This document shows positions 9,040 to 16,199 of a stretch of DNA of 64,000 bases, piece after piece. The DNA comes from Pseudoalteromonas sp. S2755 (lineage in GTDB: Bacteria; Pseudomonadota; Gammaproteobacteria; Enterobacterales; Alteromonadaceae), in assembly GCF_005886535.1 (NCBI RefSeq), contig NZ_PNDS01000001.1, forward strand, positions 1-64,000, in the 5' to 3' direction. A model generated the notes under the pieces. That model was not told the DNA's origin. It saw only the letters and a list, made by a program, of their open reading frames with translations, and did not search any database. Each line of letters begins with the position of its first letter. The stretch's first letter is position 1. Position numbers and translations under genes: made by a program.

Positions 9040-9345
9040 ATGACAACACTTTGGCTTTTTATCATCGTATCATCTGGTATCGCGCTATTTTGGTATAGTC
9101 GCCAGATAGCAGAAGCGGCAAATAGGCATGCACAGCATCAAGCTGAAAGTTTACAGGTGCAACTGTTAAGTGTTGCCTGTATTAAGCGCCGTTTTGGGGT
9201 ATTAAAAGACGGTAAACTTGGAATAAAAAGCCAATTTATGTTTGAGTTTAGTTCAGATGGCGAGTCAGCCTATCAAGGTAAGCTTTACTTAGAAAATGAG
9301 CGATTAGTCAAAAAAGAATTGCCCGCTTATAAAATCGCAAGTTAA
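9040..9345 (+). CDS. DUF3301 family membrane protein
   Basis: A 101-residue protein with one N-terminal membrane segment (LWLFIIVSSGIALFWYSRQ) and a short soluble C-terminal region containing RFGVLKDGKLGIKSQFMFEFSSDG, the family signature. The ATG follows the DUF3549 stop codon directly (TAAATG), so the pair is surely co-translated. Function unknown. Confidence 0.85.
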   Translation: MTTLWLFIIVSSGIALFWYSRQIAEAANRHAQHQAESLQVQLLSVACIKRRFGVLKDGKLGIKSQFMFEFSSDGESAYQGKLYLENERLVKKELPAYKIAS

Positions 9346-9360
9346 TTCGGTAAGTGCGAA

Positions 9361-9398
9361 AGTAGGCACTTAAATTCATATGAATACAAGTGCCTACT
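9361..9398. terminator. Long hairpin between DUF3301 and DUF805 genes
   Basis: AGTAGGCACTT (9361-9371) pairs with AAGTGCCTACT (9388-9398). The loop contains the 12-base palindrome ATTCATATGAAT (9374-9385). It lies between convergent genes; no clear T-tract follows, so it may be an mRNA 3' end structure rather than a strict terminator. Confidence 0.5.
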
Positions 9399-9420
9399 CT
9401 GAATTTATAGTACGACTATT

Positions 9421-9768
9421 TTAAACATATCCTTTGACGCTTGGTCCGTAGTCGTTTTCACCAACCTCACTATCCATGGTGGTGAAATATATCATCACTA
9501 ATAAACCGACAATAGGCACAAAGCTCACAAGCAGCCACCAACCCGAGCGTCCAGTATCGTGAAGACGACGAATAGATACGGCAACCGTCGGTACTAAAAC
9601 CGTCAAATAATAGATACCTGTCAAAAACAGGGTTCCAAAAAGTCCGTCGACAATCCCAATTGCAAAGCCTATCAACGCATTTATCAAGATAAACATCCAA
9701 TATTCTTTGCGTCTTGAACGTCCACTAAAATCGGAATATCTTTTTAAAACTATTAGATACCATTCCAT
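9421..9768 (-). CDS. DUF805 domain membrane protein
   Basis: A 115-residue inner-membrane protein with three to four hydrophobic segments and the DUF805 signatures RYSDFSGRSRRKEYWMF and VSIRRLHDTGRSGWW. I chose the ATG at 9768 because a ribosome binding site (AAGGAAAAAG) precedes it directly and it matches the usual family start MEWYL. The frame stays open upstream to 9873, but that extension is not family-like. The function of DUF805 proteins is not known. Confidence 0.88.
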   Translation of the reverse strand: MEWYLIVLKRYSDFSGRSRRKEYWMFILINALIGFAIGIVDGLFGTLFLTGIYYLTVLVPTVAVSIRRLHDTGRSGWWLLVSFVPIVGLLVMIYFTTMDSEVGENDYGPSVKGYV

Positions 9769-9937
9769 TTCTTTTTCCTTAGCTATTGCGCCAACATCGT
9801 GCACTAAAAATAAGACTAAAATGAGAGTGGAATGATCTAGCAATGAGATCGAAAGGTAATAATGAAACTGCAAGCGGAAAGTATTGAAAACTTCAACTTA
9901 GTTACTAGGAAAATAAATATCAAATTTACAAACGCCA

Positions 9938-10490
9938 CAAAAAACTAAGGCGCTAGCCTATTTGCTGCGCCTCAATCCTGACGATTATCCCAAGAGGTAT
10001 CCAATTCCTCTGCTTTACAACCCAAAAGCAATCCGCCAATTCTTCTTCCCCTGAACGGGTATGTACTCCGACCTACCCGAATCTCATCCTTGTGTCATCC
10101 ATTAGCACTTCCAGTGCATCTCCATTTTAGCTCTCTTGGCCTCCACTTCGCTTCCCGCGCTCCAATGCCACCTTGGCTCCGCTTCACATAATCCTTATGT
10201 GCTCCCTATACATTGTTACGTCCAGTGTAACCCATCCACTTCACAATCATCCAGATTGTGCTCCTTCATCCTAGAGCCTTGCTCATCCCTCTTTACTCTT
10301 CCTTGCTCCACTACGCTTCCCGCGCTCCTTGACACTCCATGTGTCTCCTTATCCCTAGTGAAGCTCCGCTTCACTCTCGCTTCCTCGAGTTCCTGACCTT
10401 CCTTGCCCTATGCAATACATCCTTCTCTTGTTGTCAAATTCCTTATCCTTTGACGCTGAGCTCCTGCTCTTGTGTTTCCTTACATTGTTA
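9938..10490 (-). ncRNA. csrB: Large CsrB-type CsrA-sequestering small RNA
   Basis: No convincing protein gene exists here, yet the minus strand is strongly structured. The transcript would hold about 39 GGA triplets in roughly 550 bases, many in the loops of short perfect hairpins. Examples in plus coordinates, where GGA reads TCC: 10105-10117 (5 bp, loop TCC), 10185-10201 (7 bp, loop TCC), 10242-10260 (7 bp, loop ATCCA), 10331-10345 (5 bp, loop TCCAT), 10358-10374 (7 bp, loop TCC). GGA in hairpin loops is the CsrA-binding signature of CsrB/CsrC/RsmZ RNAs. The 3' end is a rho-independent terminator: AGGCGC/GCGCCT stem at 9948-9972 followed by a T-run at 9939-9944. The 5' end near 10480-10500 is estimated. 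E. coli CsrB is 369 bases with about 22 motifs, so this RNA is oversized. Confidence 0.85.
9939..9972 (-). terminator. Terminator of the CsrB-like RNA
   Basis: On the minus strand AGGCGC pairs with GCGCCT, with an inner AGC/GCT pair set, followed by TTAGTTTTTT. It defines the 3' end of the GGA-rich transcript. Confidence 0.8.
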
Positions 10491-10643
10491 AGTTTACGGG
10501 GATTGAGCATTTTTGTTAGATAGCTAGGAACAATCTTTTTTCTGTCATTTAAAAGAAAAGTAAAACAATTCATTTAAAAACAAAAAGATAAACAAAAATA
10601 ACACTACAAATTCGGTACTACAAAGCGCCTTTACCCACATTCT

Positions 10644-10661
10644 CGTACGAGATCTCTCACA
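10644..10661 (-). promoter_or_regulatory. UvrY/GacA-type upstream activating site for csrB
   Basis: On the minus strand this reads TGTGAGAGATCTCGTACG. By my reading it matches 16 of 18 positions of the UvrY/SirA palindrome as I recall it (TGTGAGAGATCTCTTACA). It lies about 150-165 bases upstream of the estimated csrB start, the kind of distance seen for UvrY sites at csrB genes. The adjacent TCTCGTACGAGA (10641-10652) is itself a perfect palindrome. The consensus is from memory. Confidence 0.65.
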
Positions 10662-10679
10662 GGGTAATTTCCATTGTTG

Positions 10680-11315
10680 CTATTTGCTCTTAAATAACAA
10701 TGTGCCTTCTACTGAGCTAAACTCCATATTTTGTAAGATTTGATAACCATGACCCGCAAAAAACTGCGCGTGTTCTGGCTTAGTAATAAATACTGCCATC
10801 CCTTTCGTTTCTTCACTTTGTGCAATTAAATCATCCAGTGCGGTGAGTAAATAGTGACCATAGCCAAGCCCTTGAACATGTGGGTCAACGGCAATTAGGG
10901 ATAAAAAGTGACACGGCTCCTGCGTTTGCAACGCTTGTCTAATCGACTTTTCTTTATCGATAAGCTGTTGCGTTTGCAAATACCCTGCGCTCATCATAAG
11001 TCGTAATCGCCAATGCCATTGCCGATTTGCACCCAATTCATCACTATTTGCAATAACACATGCTACCGCGACCAATCTATCTTGATGATATAACCCCACC
11101 ATAGGCTGACCCGTTTGGCCAAATGCTGAAAGCTCTTCACGTATTAAAGATCTGAGTTTTTTTTCAAAGGTGGCTTCTTGTTTTGCCTCCAATACCTGCT
11201 TGAGTAGCGGATCATCATGGTAAGCCTGATACAACACACTCGCGGCTACATTGATATCTTCTGGGTTTAAATATCTAACGGTTAATTCATGCTGAGAAGT
11301 TTCTACTGACATCAT
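10680..11315 (-). CDS. GNAT family N-acetyltransferase
   Basis: A 211-residue acyl-CoA-dependent transferase. The acetyl-CoA loop is visible in SLIAVDPHVQGLGYGHYLLTALDDLI (the Q/R-x-x-G-x-G/A motif reads QGLGYG), followed by a C-terminal FFAGHGYQIL strand typical of GNATs. Similar proteins with an early YQAYHDDPLL segment are common as uncharacterised acetyltransferases. The ATG follows AAGGAACC. Its upstream region, 11345-11358, contains the inverted repeat TGATATTCATATCA, a possible operator. The substrate cannot be inferred. Confidence 0.85.
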   Translation of the reverse strand: MMSVETSQHELTVRYLNPEDINVAASVLYQAYHDDPLLKQVLEAKQEATFEKKLRSLIREELSAFGQTGQPMVGLYHQDRLVAVACVIANSDELGANRQWHWRLRLMMSAGYLQTQQLIDKEKSIRQALQTQEPCHFLSLIAVDPHVQGLGYGHYLLTALDDLIAQSEETKGMAVFITKPEHAQFFAGHGYQILQNMEFSSVEGTLLFKSK

Positions 11316-11586
11316 GGTTCCTTATTATTGTTACCCCAAGCTTATGATATTCATATCAAAATACTACTAAATACCACAGCCTCAGAACTTTCTGTGTACT
11401 TTAATAATGTACGGCTACTCGCTAGTTATAGATATTGATACAAGTCACTATTTATTCAGTCGTGAACCGGTATATTTACCATCGTATTAGTCATTATGAT
11501 TTTTATCGATGGTGACTTGCTAAAGGTTTTACAACCACCTTTACTATAGTTAGTGAGTAAAATTCAAGCAAACGAGGGAGAACGAA

Positions 11587-11814
11587 ATGGATACTAGCCG
11601 CCACACTATGAGTACTTTATTTGCCCAACTAGGGCTGGACAACAATCCCGAGGCGATTGAAGGGTTTGTCAAACAACACCGCCTTCCTGACGATATGCTG
11701 TTAAGCCAAGCACCATTTTGGAATGAAGGACAGCGTCACTTTATTGAAGAATCGCTGAAAGAAGACGCCGATTGGAGTGAAATCATTGACGAACTAGATG
11801 CGATGTTAAGATAG
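11587..11814 (+). CDS. DUF2789 family protein
   Basis: A 75-residue acidic protein beginning MDTSRHTMSTLFAQLGLDNN and containing FWNEGQRHFIEESLKEDADWSEIIDELD, the DUF2789 pattern found in many gammaproteobacteria. A good ribosome binding site (GAGGGAG) precedes the ATG. The function is unknown. It stands alone, 270 bases from the divergent GNAT gene. Confidence 0.85.
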   Translation: MDTSRHTMSTLFAQLGLDNNPEAIEGFVKQHRLPDDMLLSQAPFWNEGQRHFIEESLKEDADWSEIIDELDAMLR

Positions 11815-11885
11815 TTAAAGCAATCGCTCCTTGCGTAACTTGGTGCTATGATCCACTCCTATAATTAAGGCGTTTAGGAACCTCT

Positions 11886-12146
11886 ATGCACCCAGCTGTT
11901 GCCAGAGCTATCAAAAAATTAGTCGATAGTGGAAAGACTCCAACCGTCGCGCTAACAAAAAGCAAATTAACTCAAAGCGTCGCAATGCCAGACGTTATCT
12001 CAGGCATTGCTGCGTACAAACAAGACCCTACTTGTATTGACCACTATCAAGAGGTTGAAGAGGTCGTCAAAACAAGTTCACAAAGCCAATTAGATAGAAT
12101 TGAAGCTAAGCTTGATAAGCTCATTGCCTTATTGGAGAAGTCGTAG
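11886..12146 (+). CDS. Conserved small hypothetical protein
   Basis: An 86-residue protein I do not recognise. The N-terminal half (VARAIKKLVDSGKTPTVALT) resembles a helix-turn-helix entry helix of the kind seen in KfrA-like proteins, but this is weak. The C-terminus (SQLDRIEAKLDKLIALLEKS) is a short amphipathic coiled coil. Its TAG stop overlaps the GTG start of the next gene (TAGTG), so the two are co-translated and may work together. Confidence 0.75.
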   Translation: MHPAVARAIKKLVDSGKTPTVALTKSKLTQSVAMPDVISGIAAYKQDPTCIDHYQEVEEVVKTSSQSQLDRIEAKLDKLIALLEKS

Positions 12147-12919
12147 TGTTTGTTGTCGACTTAACTTTTGATTGCTATGAGGAAACCACTTTAGATGCTG
12201 CCGAGCAGGCCATCAACCATGTAGTCAATGCGCTTCGCTTTAATGGTCAAATCATTGGTGACGAATTTCCAACCGTACTTAAAGATGGTTATTTCATTAC
12301 TCGCGTGATGTGTCCAGAAGAAGACGCTTTGCATCCATTAAACCATAGCCCTTTTGTGAAGTTTGCGATTGACCAACTACAGCAATCAGGCTTGCTTGCA
12401 CCTAAGGTCAAAGTTTTTGGGCAAGATATACATGCCAACAGCGCTGATGCCTGTCATGAACCGTCAAGCTACATTCTCTACACCACATACGTGCACACTT
12501 GTAGCCCACTGTATTGTGGCGACGACTTTTTACCAGTGCCTCTATATAAAATCCCAGCTATCGCTAATGGTGATTACAAAGCACTGATCAAATGGAAAGA
12601 AGATTGGCAAGCCTGCGATCAAATACAGATCAATGGCGCGACTCGCTGCGAGTTTGCGGCACTGGAGGAAATTTCCAGTACGGGTAGCGATTTGTTTAGA
12701 CGTGGTATGGATTTAAGCAAACGTATTCGCTACCTCACGAAAAAGCCGGTTTACTATTATCTGTATCGTGTTGGCGGCGAAAACCTCGCCGCAGAAAAAG
12801 CAAGAAAATGTCCAAGTTGTCAGGGAGACTGGTTGCTCGAGGAGCCATGGTTCGGTCTCTTCGACTTTCGCTGTGAAACTTGCCAATTAGTCTCGAATAT
12901 TTCGTGGGACTTTCAATAA
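12146..12919 (+). CDS. DUF2310 family Zn-ribbon protein
   Basis: A 257-residue protein whose C-terminus carries a zinc ribbon: CPSCQGDW and, further on, CETCQLV, giving CxxC-x(n)-CxxC. The N-terminal region (FVVDLTFDCYEETTLDAAEQA) fits DUF2310, a family annotated as possibly nucleic-acid binding. The start is GTG, overlapping the stop of the preceding gene by one base. Function is unproven. Confidence 0.85.
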   Translation: MFVVDLTFDCYEETTLDAAEQAINHVVNALRFNGQIIGDEFPTVLKDGYFITRVMCPEEDALHPLNHSPFVKFAIDQLQQSGLLAPKVKVFGQDIHANSADACHEPSSYILYTTYVHTCSPLYCGDDFLPVPLYKIPAIANGDYKALIKWKEDWQACDQIQINGATRCEFAALEEISSTGSDLFRRGMDLSKRIRYLTKKPVYYYLYRVGGENLAAEKARKCPSCQGDWLLEEPWFGLFDFRCETCQLVSNISWDFQ

Positions 12920-12947
12920 GGAGCGCAAGCTCCTTTTTACCAACGGG

Positions 12948-13499
12948 TTATATTGGATAGTTGACGGTCAGTTTTTCCACAAACTCTGCGATAGAATCAG
13001 CCAAAACATGATGCTGTTTTTTACCGACAAACTCTAACCCAACTTGACCCGTTTCGACATCGACCGACACCAATAAGTCGTCTGCGTCTGTTAAGCCAAT
13101 AAACACGGTTTCAGGCTGTTTGAGCCTGCGCTTCATCAAAATATGGCCGGTGATATTTTGCTGCAAGCGCTCGAAATCATCTTCGTTCCATGCTTGCAGT
13201 AGTTCAATTTGCTTGCCCTCAATAAATGCTACGATATTGCCAGCAAAAAAATCACCATACAGTCCGTTCAACCCCTCAGGAAATTGCGTTTCCAGCGCTC
13301 TGGCCAAATCATTTAGATGTCCCGCTGGCGAGCGCTCTACCGCTAGCCATTTTATCTCGTTAAGCTTGTTAGGTTCACCCTGCTCACATGGGCTCGGCCA
13401 ACTTTCATCATGCTCGGTACTCGGTAAATCTTTAAAGGCCTGTTGGTGATAATTTACATAGGCTTGATGCAAGCGCGCCATATTTACGGGCTGAGTCAT
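12948..13499 (-). CDS. syd: SecY-interacting protein Syd
   Basis: Syd binds the SecY translocon on the cytoplasmic face of the inner membrane and may act on abnormal SecYEG complexes. The 183-residue protein shows the family core QAWNEDDFERLQQNITGHI followed by a KRRLKQPETVFIG strand, closely matching E. coli Syd (181 residues). I chose the ATG at 13499, preceded by AAAGAGAG, over an in-frame GTG at 13529. It is divergent from queF, the same pairing as in E. coli. Confidence 0.93.
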   Translation of the reverse strand: MTQPVNMARLHQAYVNYHQQAFKDLPSTEHDESWPSPCEQGEPNKLNEIKWLAVERSPAGHLNDLARALETQFPEGLNGLYGDFFAGNIVAFIEGKQIELLQAWNEDDFERLQQNITGHILMKRRLKQPETVFIGLTDADDLLVSVDVETGQVGLEFVGKKQHHVLADSIAEFVEKLTVNYPI

Positions 13500-13618
13500 A
13501 TATAAAGCTCTCTTTATTTTTCTCACCACGAGCTTAATATTTTAATTAAGCAAATTGCTATTAATCCCGAGGTGAACATTCGTTATAATGACCGCATTGT
13601 AACGAGATTTGAATTAAC

Positions 13619-14464
13619 ATGACAGACTACAGTAACTCACCAGAGCTGCAATCTTCAGTACTTGGTAAAGCCACAGAATATGCCAGTGTTTATACACCAA
13701 GCCTGCTGCATCCGATTGCACGTAAACTCAATCGTGACCAAATCAGTGTTGATGAATCCGCTTTGCCATTTAAAGGTGAAGATACCTGGACAGGCTATGA
13801 ATTGTCTTGGCTCAATAACAAGGGTAAACCTCAAGTTGCGGTTGCCAGTTTTGTGTTTCCTTGCCAAAGCTCACATATCATTGAGTCGAAATCGTTCAAA
13901 CTTTACTTGAATAGTTTTAACCAAAGTCGCTTTGATACGATGGAAACCGTGCGCCAAACGCTAGCTGCGGACCTTTCCACGGCATCAAATAGCCAAGTTA
14001 GCGTGACATTATATGGCGCAGACGAATTCGATTGTCTTCCTTTCTCGCACCTCCCAGGTGAGTGTATCGATGAGCTGGATATTGAAGTTGAGACCTACAC
14101 ACCAAATAGTGACTTACTAAAGCTTGCCTCTGATGAAGTGGTTGAAGAAACGCTTCACAGCCACTTACTCAAGTCAAATTGCTTGATCACCTCACAGCCA
14201 GACTGGGCAAGCGTAGTGATAAGTTACCGTGGTAAGCAAATCAACCGAGAAGCACTGCTTAAGTACCTGATCTCATTCCGTGACCACAACGAGTTCCATG
14301 AACAATGTGTGGAGCGCATTTACTGTGAGCTTTGGCGCACTTTTAGCCCTGAAAAATTATCGGTTTATGCGCGCTATACTCGCCGCGGCGGGTTAGATAT
14401 CAATCCATATCGTTCGAGTGAACAAGATCAAACTCCGTATAAGGTAAGAACTAACCGACAGTAA
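13619..14464 (+). CDS. queF: NADPH-dependent 7-cyano-7-deazaguanine reductase
   Basis: QueF reduces preQ0 to preQ1, the step before tRNA insertion in queuosine synthesis. The 281-residue length matches the two-domain E. coli form (282). The QueF motif [14 protein letters not shown] is in the N-terminal half. The catalytic cysteine lies in [19 protein letters not shown], and the C-terminal region has [13 protein letters not shown] with [15 protein letters not shown]. It is followed by a strong hairpin terminator shared with the convergent cyclophilin gene. Confidence 0.96.
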   Translation: MTDYSNSPELQSSVLGKATEYASVYTPSLLHPIARKLNRDQISVDESALPFKGEDTWTGYELSWLNNKGKPQVAVASFVFPCQSSHIIESKSFKLYLNSFNQSRFDTMETVRQTLAADLSTASNSQVSVTLYGADEFDCLPFSHLPGECIDELDIEVETYTPNSDLLKLASDEVVEETLHSHLLKSNCLITSQPDWASVVISYRGKQINREALLKYLISFRDHNEFHEQCVERIYCELWRTFSPEKLSVYARYTRRGGLDINPYRSSEQDQTPYKVRTNRQ

Positions 14465-14469
14465 AACGT

Positions 14470-14497
14470 AAAAAGCCATGTTATCACATGGCTTTTT
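14470..14497. terminator. Bidirectional terminator after queF
   Basis: AAAAAGCCATGT (14470-14481) pairs perfectly with ACATGGCTTTTT (14486-14497) around a TATC loop, between convergent genes. Confidence 0.88.
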
Positions 14498-14514
14498 ATC
14501 ACATCTAAGTATTG

Positions 14515-15375
14515 CTATTTATCGTCTTCCATTTCAACTGGGACGGGGACCGAACATATATCGGTGTGATTTGGCGTATCAACAAACCAATCCCCCGCTC
14601 TATTTTTACGTGCAGCAATTAGCGACTCAAAAATCGGCGTATCTGTCTTTAACCTTTTAAAGGAAGGTGCACCTTTTACATCAGCCAATACCGTAACACC
14701 TTTGATAACATTGAACGCTTGTCCCGCAACCGGCTTACGATCTAGATGCTGAACATGCTCCATTCCCGATAACAACTGCCCAAACACGGTAGTGTTTTTG
14801 TCTAGGTATCGCTGCGGCGTCAACGTGATGTAAAACTCAGTACCGCCACTGTTAATATCGTTGGTTCTGGCCATGGCAAACGAACCAACACAGTGTGTCA
14901 TCCAAGTTTTGGTTCCAGCTTCATTTTGTCCTACAGCAAAACCATTTAAAAACCCGGTACGTGGCGCGTAGCCGTCTACTGCACCCAAAGGTGTGATCTT
15001 CAAGGTTGATTCAGTGCTATGATAAAATTCTGCAGCAATCGCTTTTTTTCCTTTTTGTGGCATTTTCTTCTCCGACATATCGCCGCCTTGGGCCACAAAG
15101 TTTTCCACAAACCGATACATACTCAAGTTAATGTAAAAGCCCTCTCGCGCTAACGCTTTAATATTGGCCACATGATTGGGCGCAAGTTCAGGGTTAAGCG
15201 CGATATAGACCGATCCTGTTTGTAATTCTATTTTAAGAATATTTTCAGGGTCCAGCTGCTGCCAGTCGTTGCCTTTAGCCTCAGCAACGACTTCCGATGG
15301 TGACTTTGAATAAGGTTTTGCTAAGACAAGAGATGAACTTATAGCAAGTGCAATGAGTAGTAAGGCTTTTTTCAT
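14515..15375 (-). CDS. Periplasmic cyclophilin-type peptidyl-prolyl isomerase
   Basis: A 286-residue protein with a signal peptide (MKKALLLIALAISSSLVLA) and a cyclophilin domain: ELQTGSVYIALNPELAPNHV, then RFVENFVAQGGDMS and FYITLTPQRYLDKNTTVFGQ. It catalyses cis-trans isomerisation of X-Pro bonds. It is longer than the roughly 165-190 residues of ordinary PpiA because of an N-terminal extension and a C-terminal tail of about 60 residues. It is the last of four genes after tamA and tamB, 2 bases after the solute-binding-like gene, so a role in outer-membrane protein assembly is plausible but inferred. Confidence 0.88.
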   Translation of the reverse strand: MKKALLLIALAISSSLVLAKPYSKSPSEVVAEAKGNDWQQLDPENILKIELQTGSVYIALNPELAPNHVANIKALAREGFYINLSMYRFVENFVAQGGDMSEKKMPQKGKKAIAAEFYHSTESTLKITPLGAVDGYAPRTGFLNGFAVGQNEAGTKTWMTHCVGSFAMARTNDINSGGTEFYITLTPQRYLDKNTTVFGQLLSGMEHVQHLDRKPVAGQAFNVIKGVTVLADVKGAPSFKRLKTDTPIFESLIAARKNRAGDWFVDTPNHTDICSVPVPVEMEDDK

Positions 15376-15377
15376 TA

Positions 15378-16199
15378 TTATTTTCCTTGTTTATACCAAT
15401 AAAATGGCACCTCCAACGGCGCACTGGGTGGCAGGTTTGGATTGTCTAATTCTATGACTGTTTTGTTTTTAAGATCTAGCTTTTCAAGACGAGCGGAAAA
15501 GTGTTTTAAGAATAACGCCTCAAATCGGCCATCTTGCAGTGCGCTTTTGAGACCTTTCTCAATTTGGCTATGGAGCAACGAATTGTCGTGAGAAACAAAA
15601 AAATATACCGCCGAAGGGTAATAAAACACCACATGCTGATCTGCGACCAAGTCCGTGTCACTAAGGGCAGCTTCAATACTTACTAAATCGCTTGGCAACA
15701 CATCAAAACGTTTTTTCAACAACATGTCGTAACCACTGTCTTCTTGTGAAAAAGAGGTCACACTGAGACCATTACGCTCAAAAATCTGATGGTCTGGCCA
15801 ATCTCTGCGTAAACCAAAAGTAACTCGGCGCAAGTCGCCAATGTAGCGTACTTCACTCAGTAAAGCGTAATTTTGTTTATGCACTAAAGGAATGCGATAA
15901 CCTAAAATCCCTTTCACTAAGGGAATGCGAATTGCTCTCGCGGCCTTTTCGCGCTGTGAGTTAGTCACTAACCAACTGACATCCAGCCCCCCTTTTTCTC
16001 CGAGCAGGCGCACCGCCCTGTCTTGAGAAGGGATGCTTCTCACTGATACGAGCCTTGATGACTCTACTTGGTAAGACAAAGCTAAAGTGAGCAATTCTAT
16101 AATATATGGATCAGCACCAGCGCTAATTCTAATTTCCGTTGCTTCTTGTGCTTTGAGAGGAAGTATCACAAAACCTAGAGCGAGCCAGAGAAGTTTCAT
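15378..16199 (-). CDS. Periplasmic solute-binding-protein-like (SBP_bac_3 type)
   Basis: A 273-residue exported protein (signal about residues 1-17, MKLLWLALGFVILPLKA). It has the two-lobe pattern of transporter substrate-binding domains: EIRISAGADPYIIELLTLAL at the start, a central GYDMLLKKRFDVLPSDLVSIEA hinge region and a final LKSALQDGRFEALFLKH helix. No permease or ATPase gene is nearby, so it is probably not part of an ABC transporter; such orphans are common in Alteromonadales. Its start overlaps the tamB stop by 4 bases (ATGA), indicating translational coupling. Confidence 0.8.
   Translation of the reverse strand: MKLLWLALGFVILPLKAQEATEIRISAGADPYIIELLTLALSYQVESSRLVSVRSIPSQDRAVRLLGEKGGLDVSWLVTNSQREKAARAIRIPLVKGILGYRIPLVHKQNYALLSEVRYIGDLRRVTFGLRRDWPDHQIFERNGLSVTSFSQEDSGYDMLLKKRFDVLPSDLVSIEAALSDTDLVADQHVVFYYPSAVYFFVSHDNSLLHSQIEKGLKSALQDGRFEALFLKHFSARLEKLDLKNKTVIELDNPNLPPSAPLEVPFYWYKQGK

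Noticed and set aside
10136..10396. An 86-residue open frame on the plus strand
   Set aside because: It lies within the GGA/TCC-rich CsrB-like RNA; its proline/serine/cysteine-rich translation is a by-product of the TCC repeats, and there is no good SD.
10478..10494. CTTACATTGTTAAG as a possible GacA half-site pair
   Set aside because: It falls at the likely 5' end of the CsrB-like RNA rather than upstream, and is better explained as a 5' stem; the box at 10644-10661 fits better.
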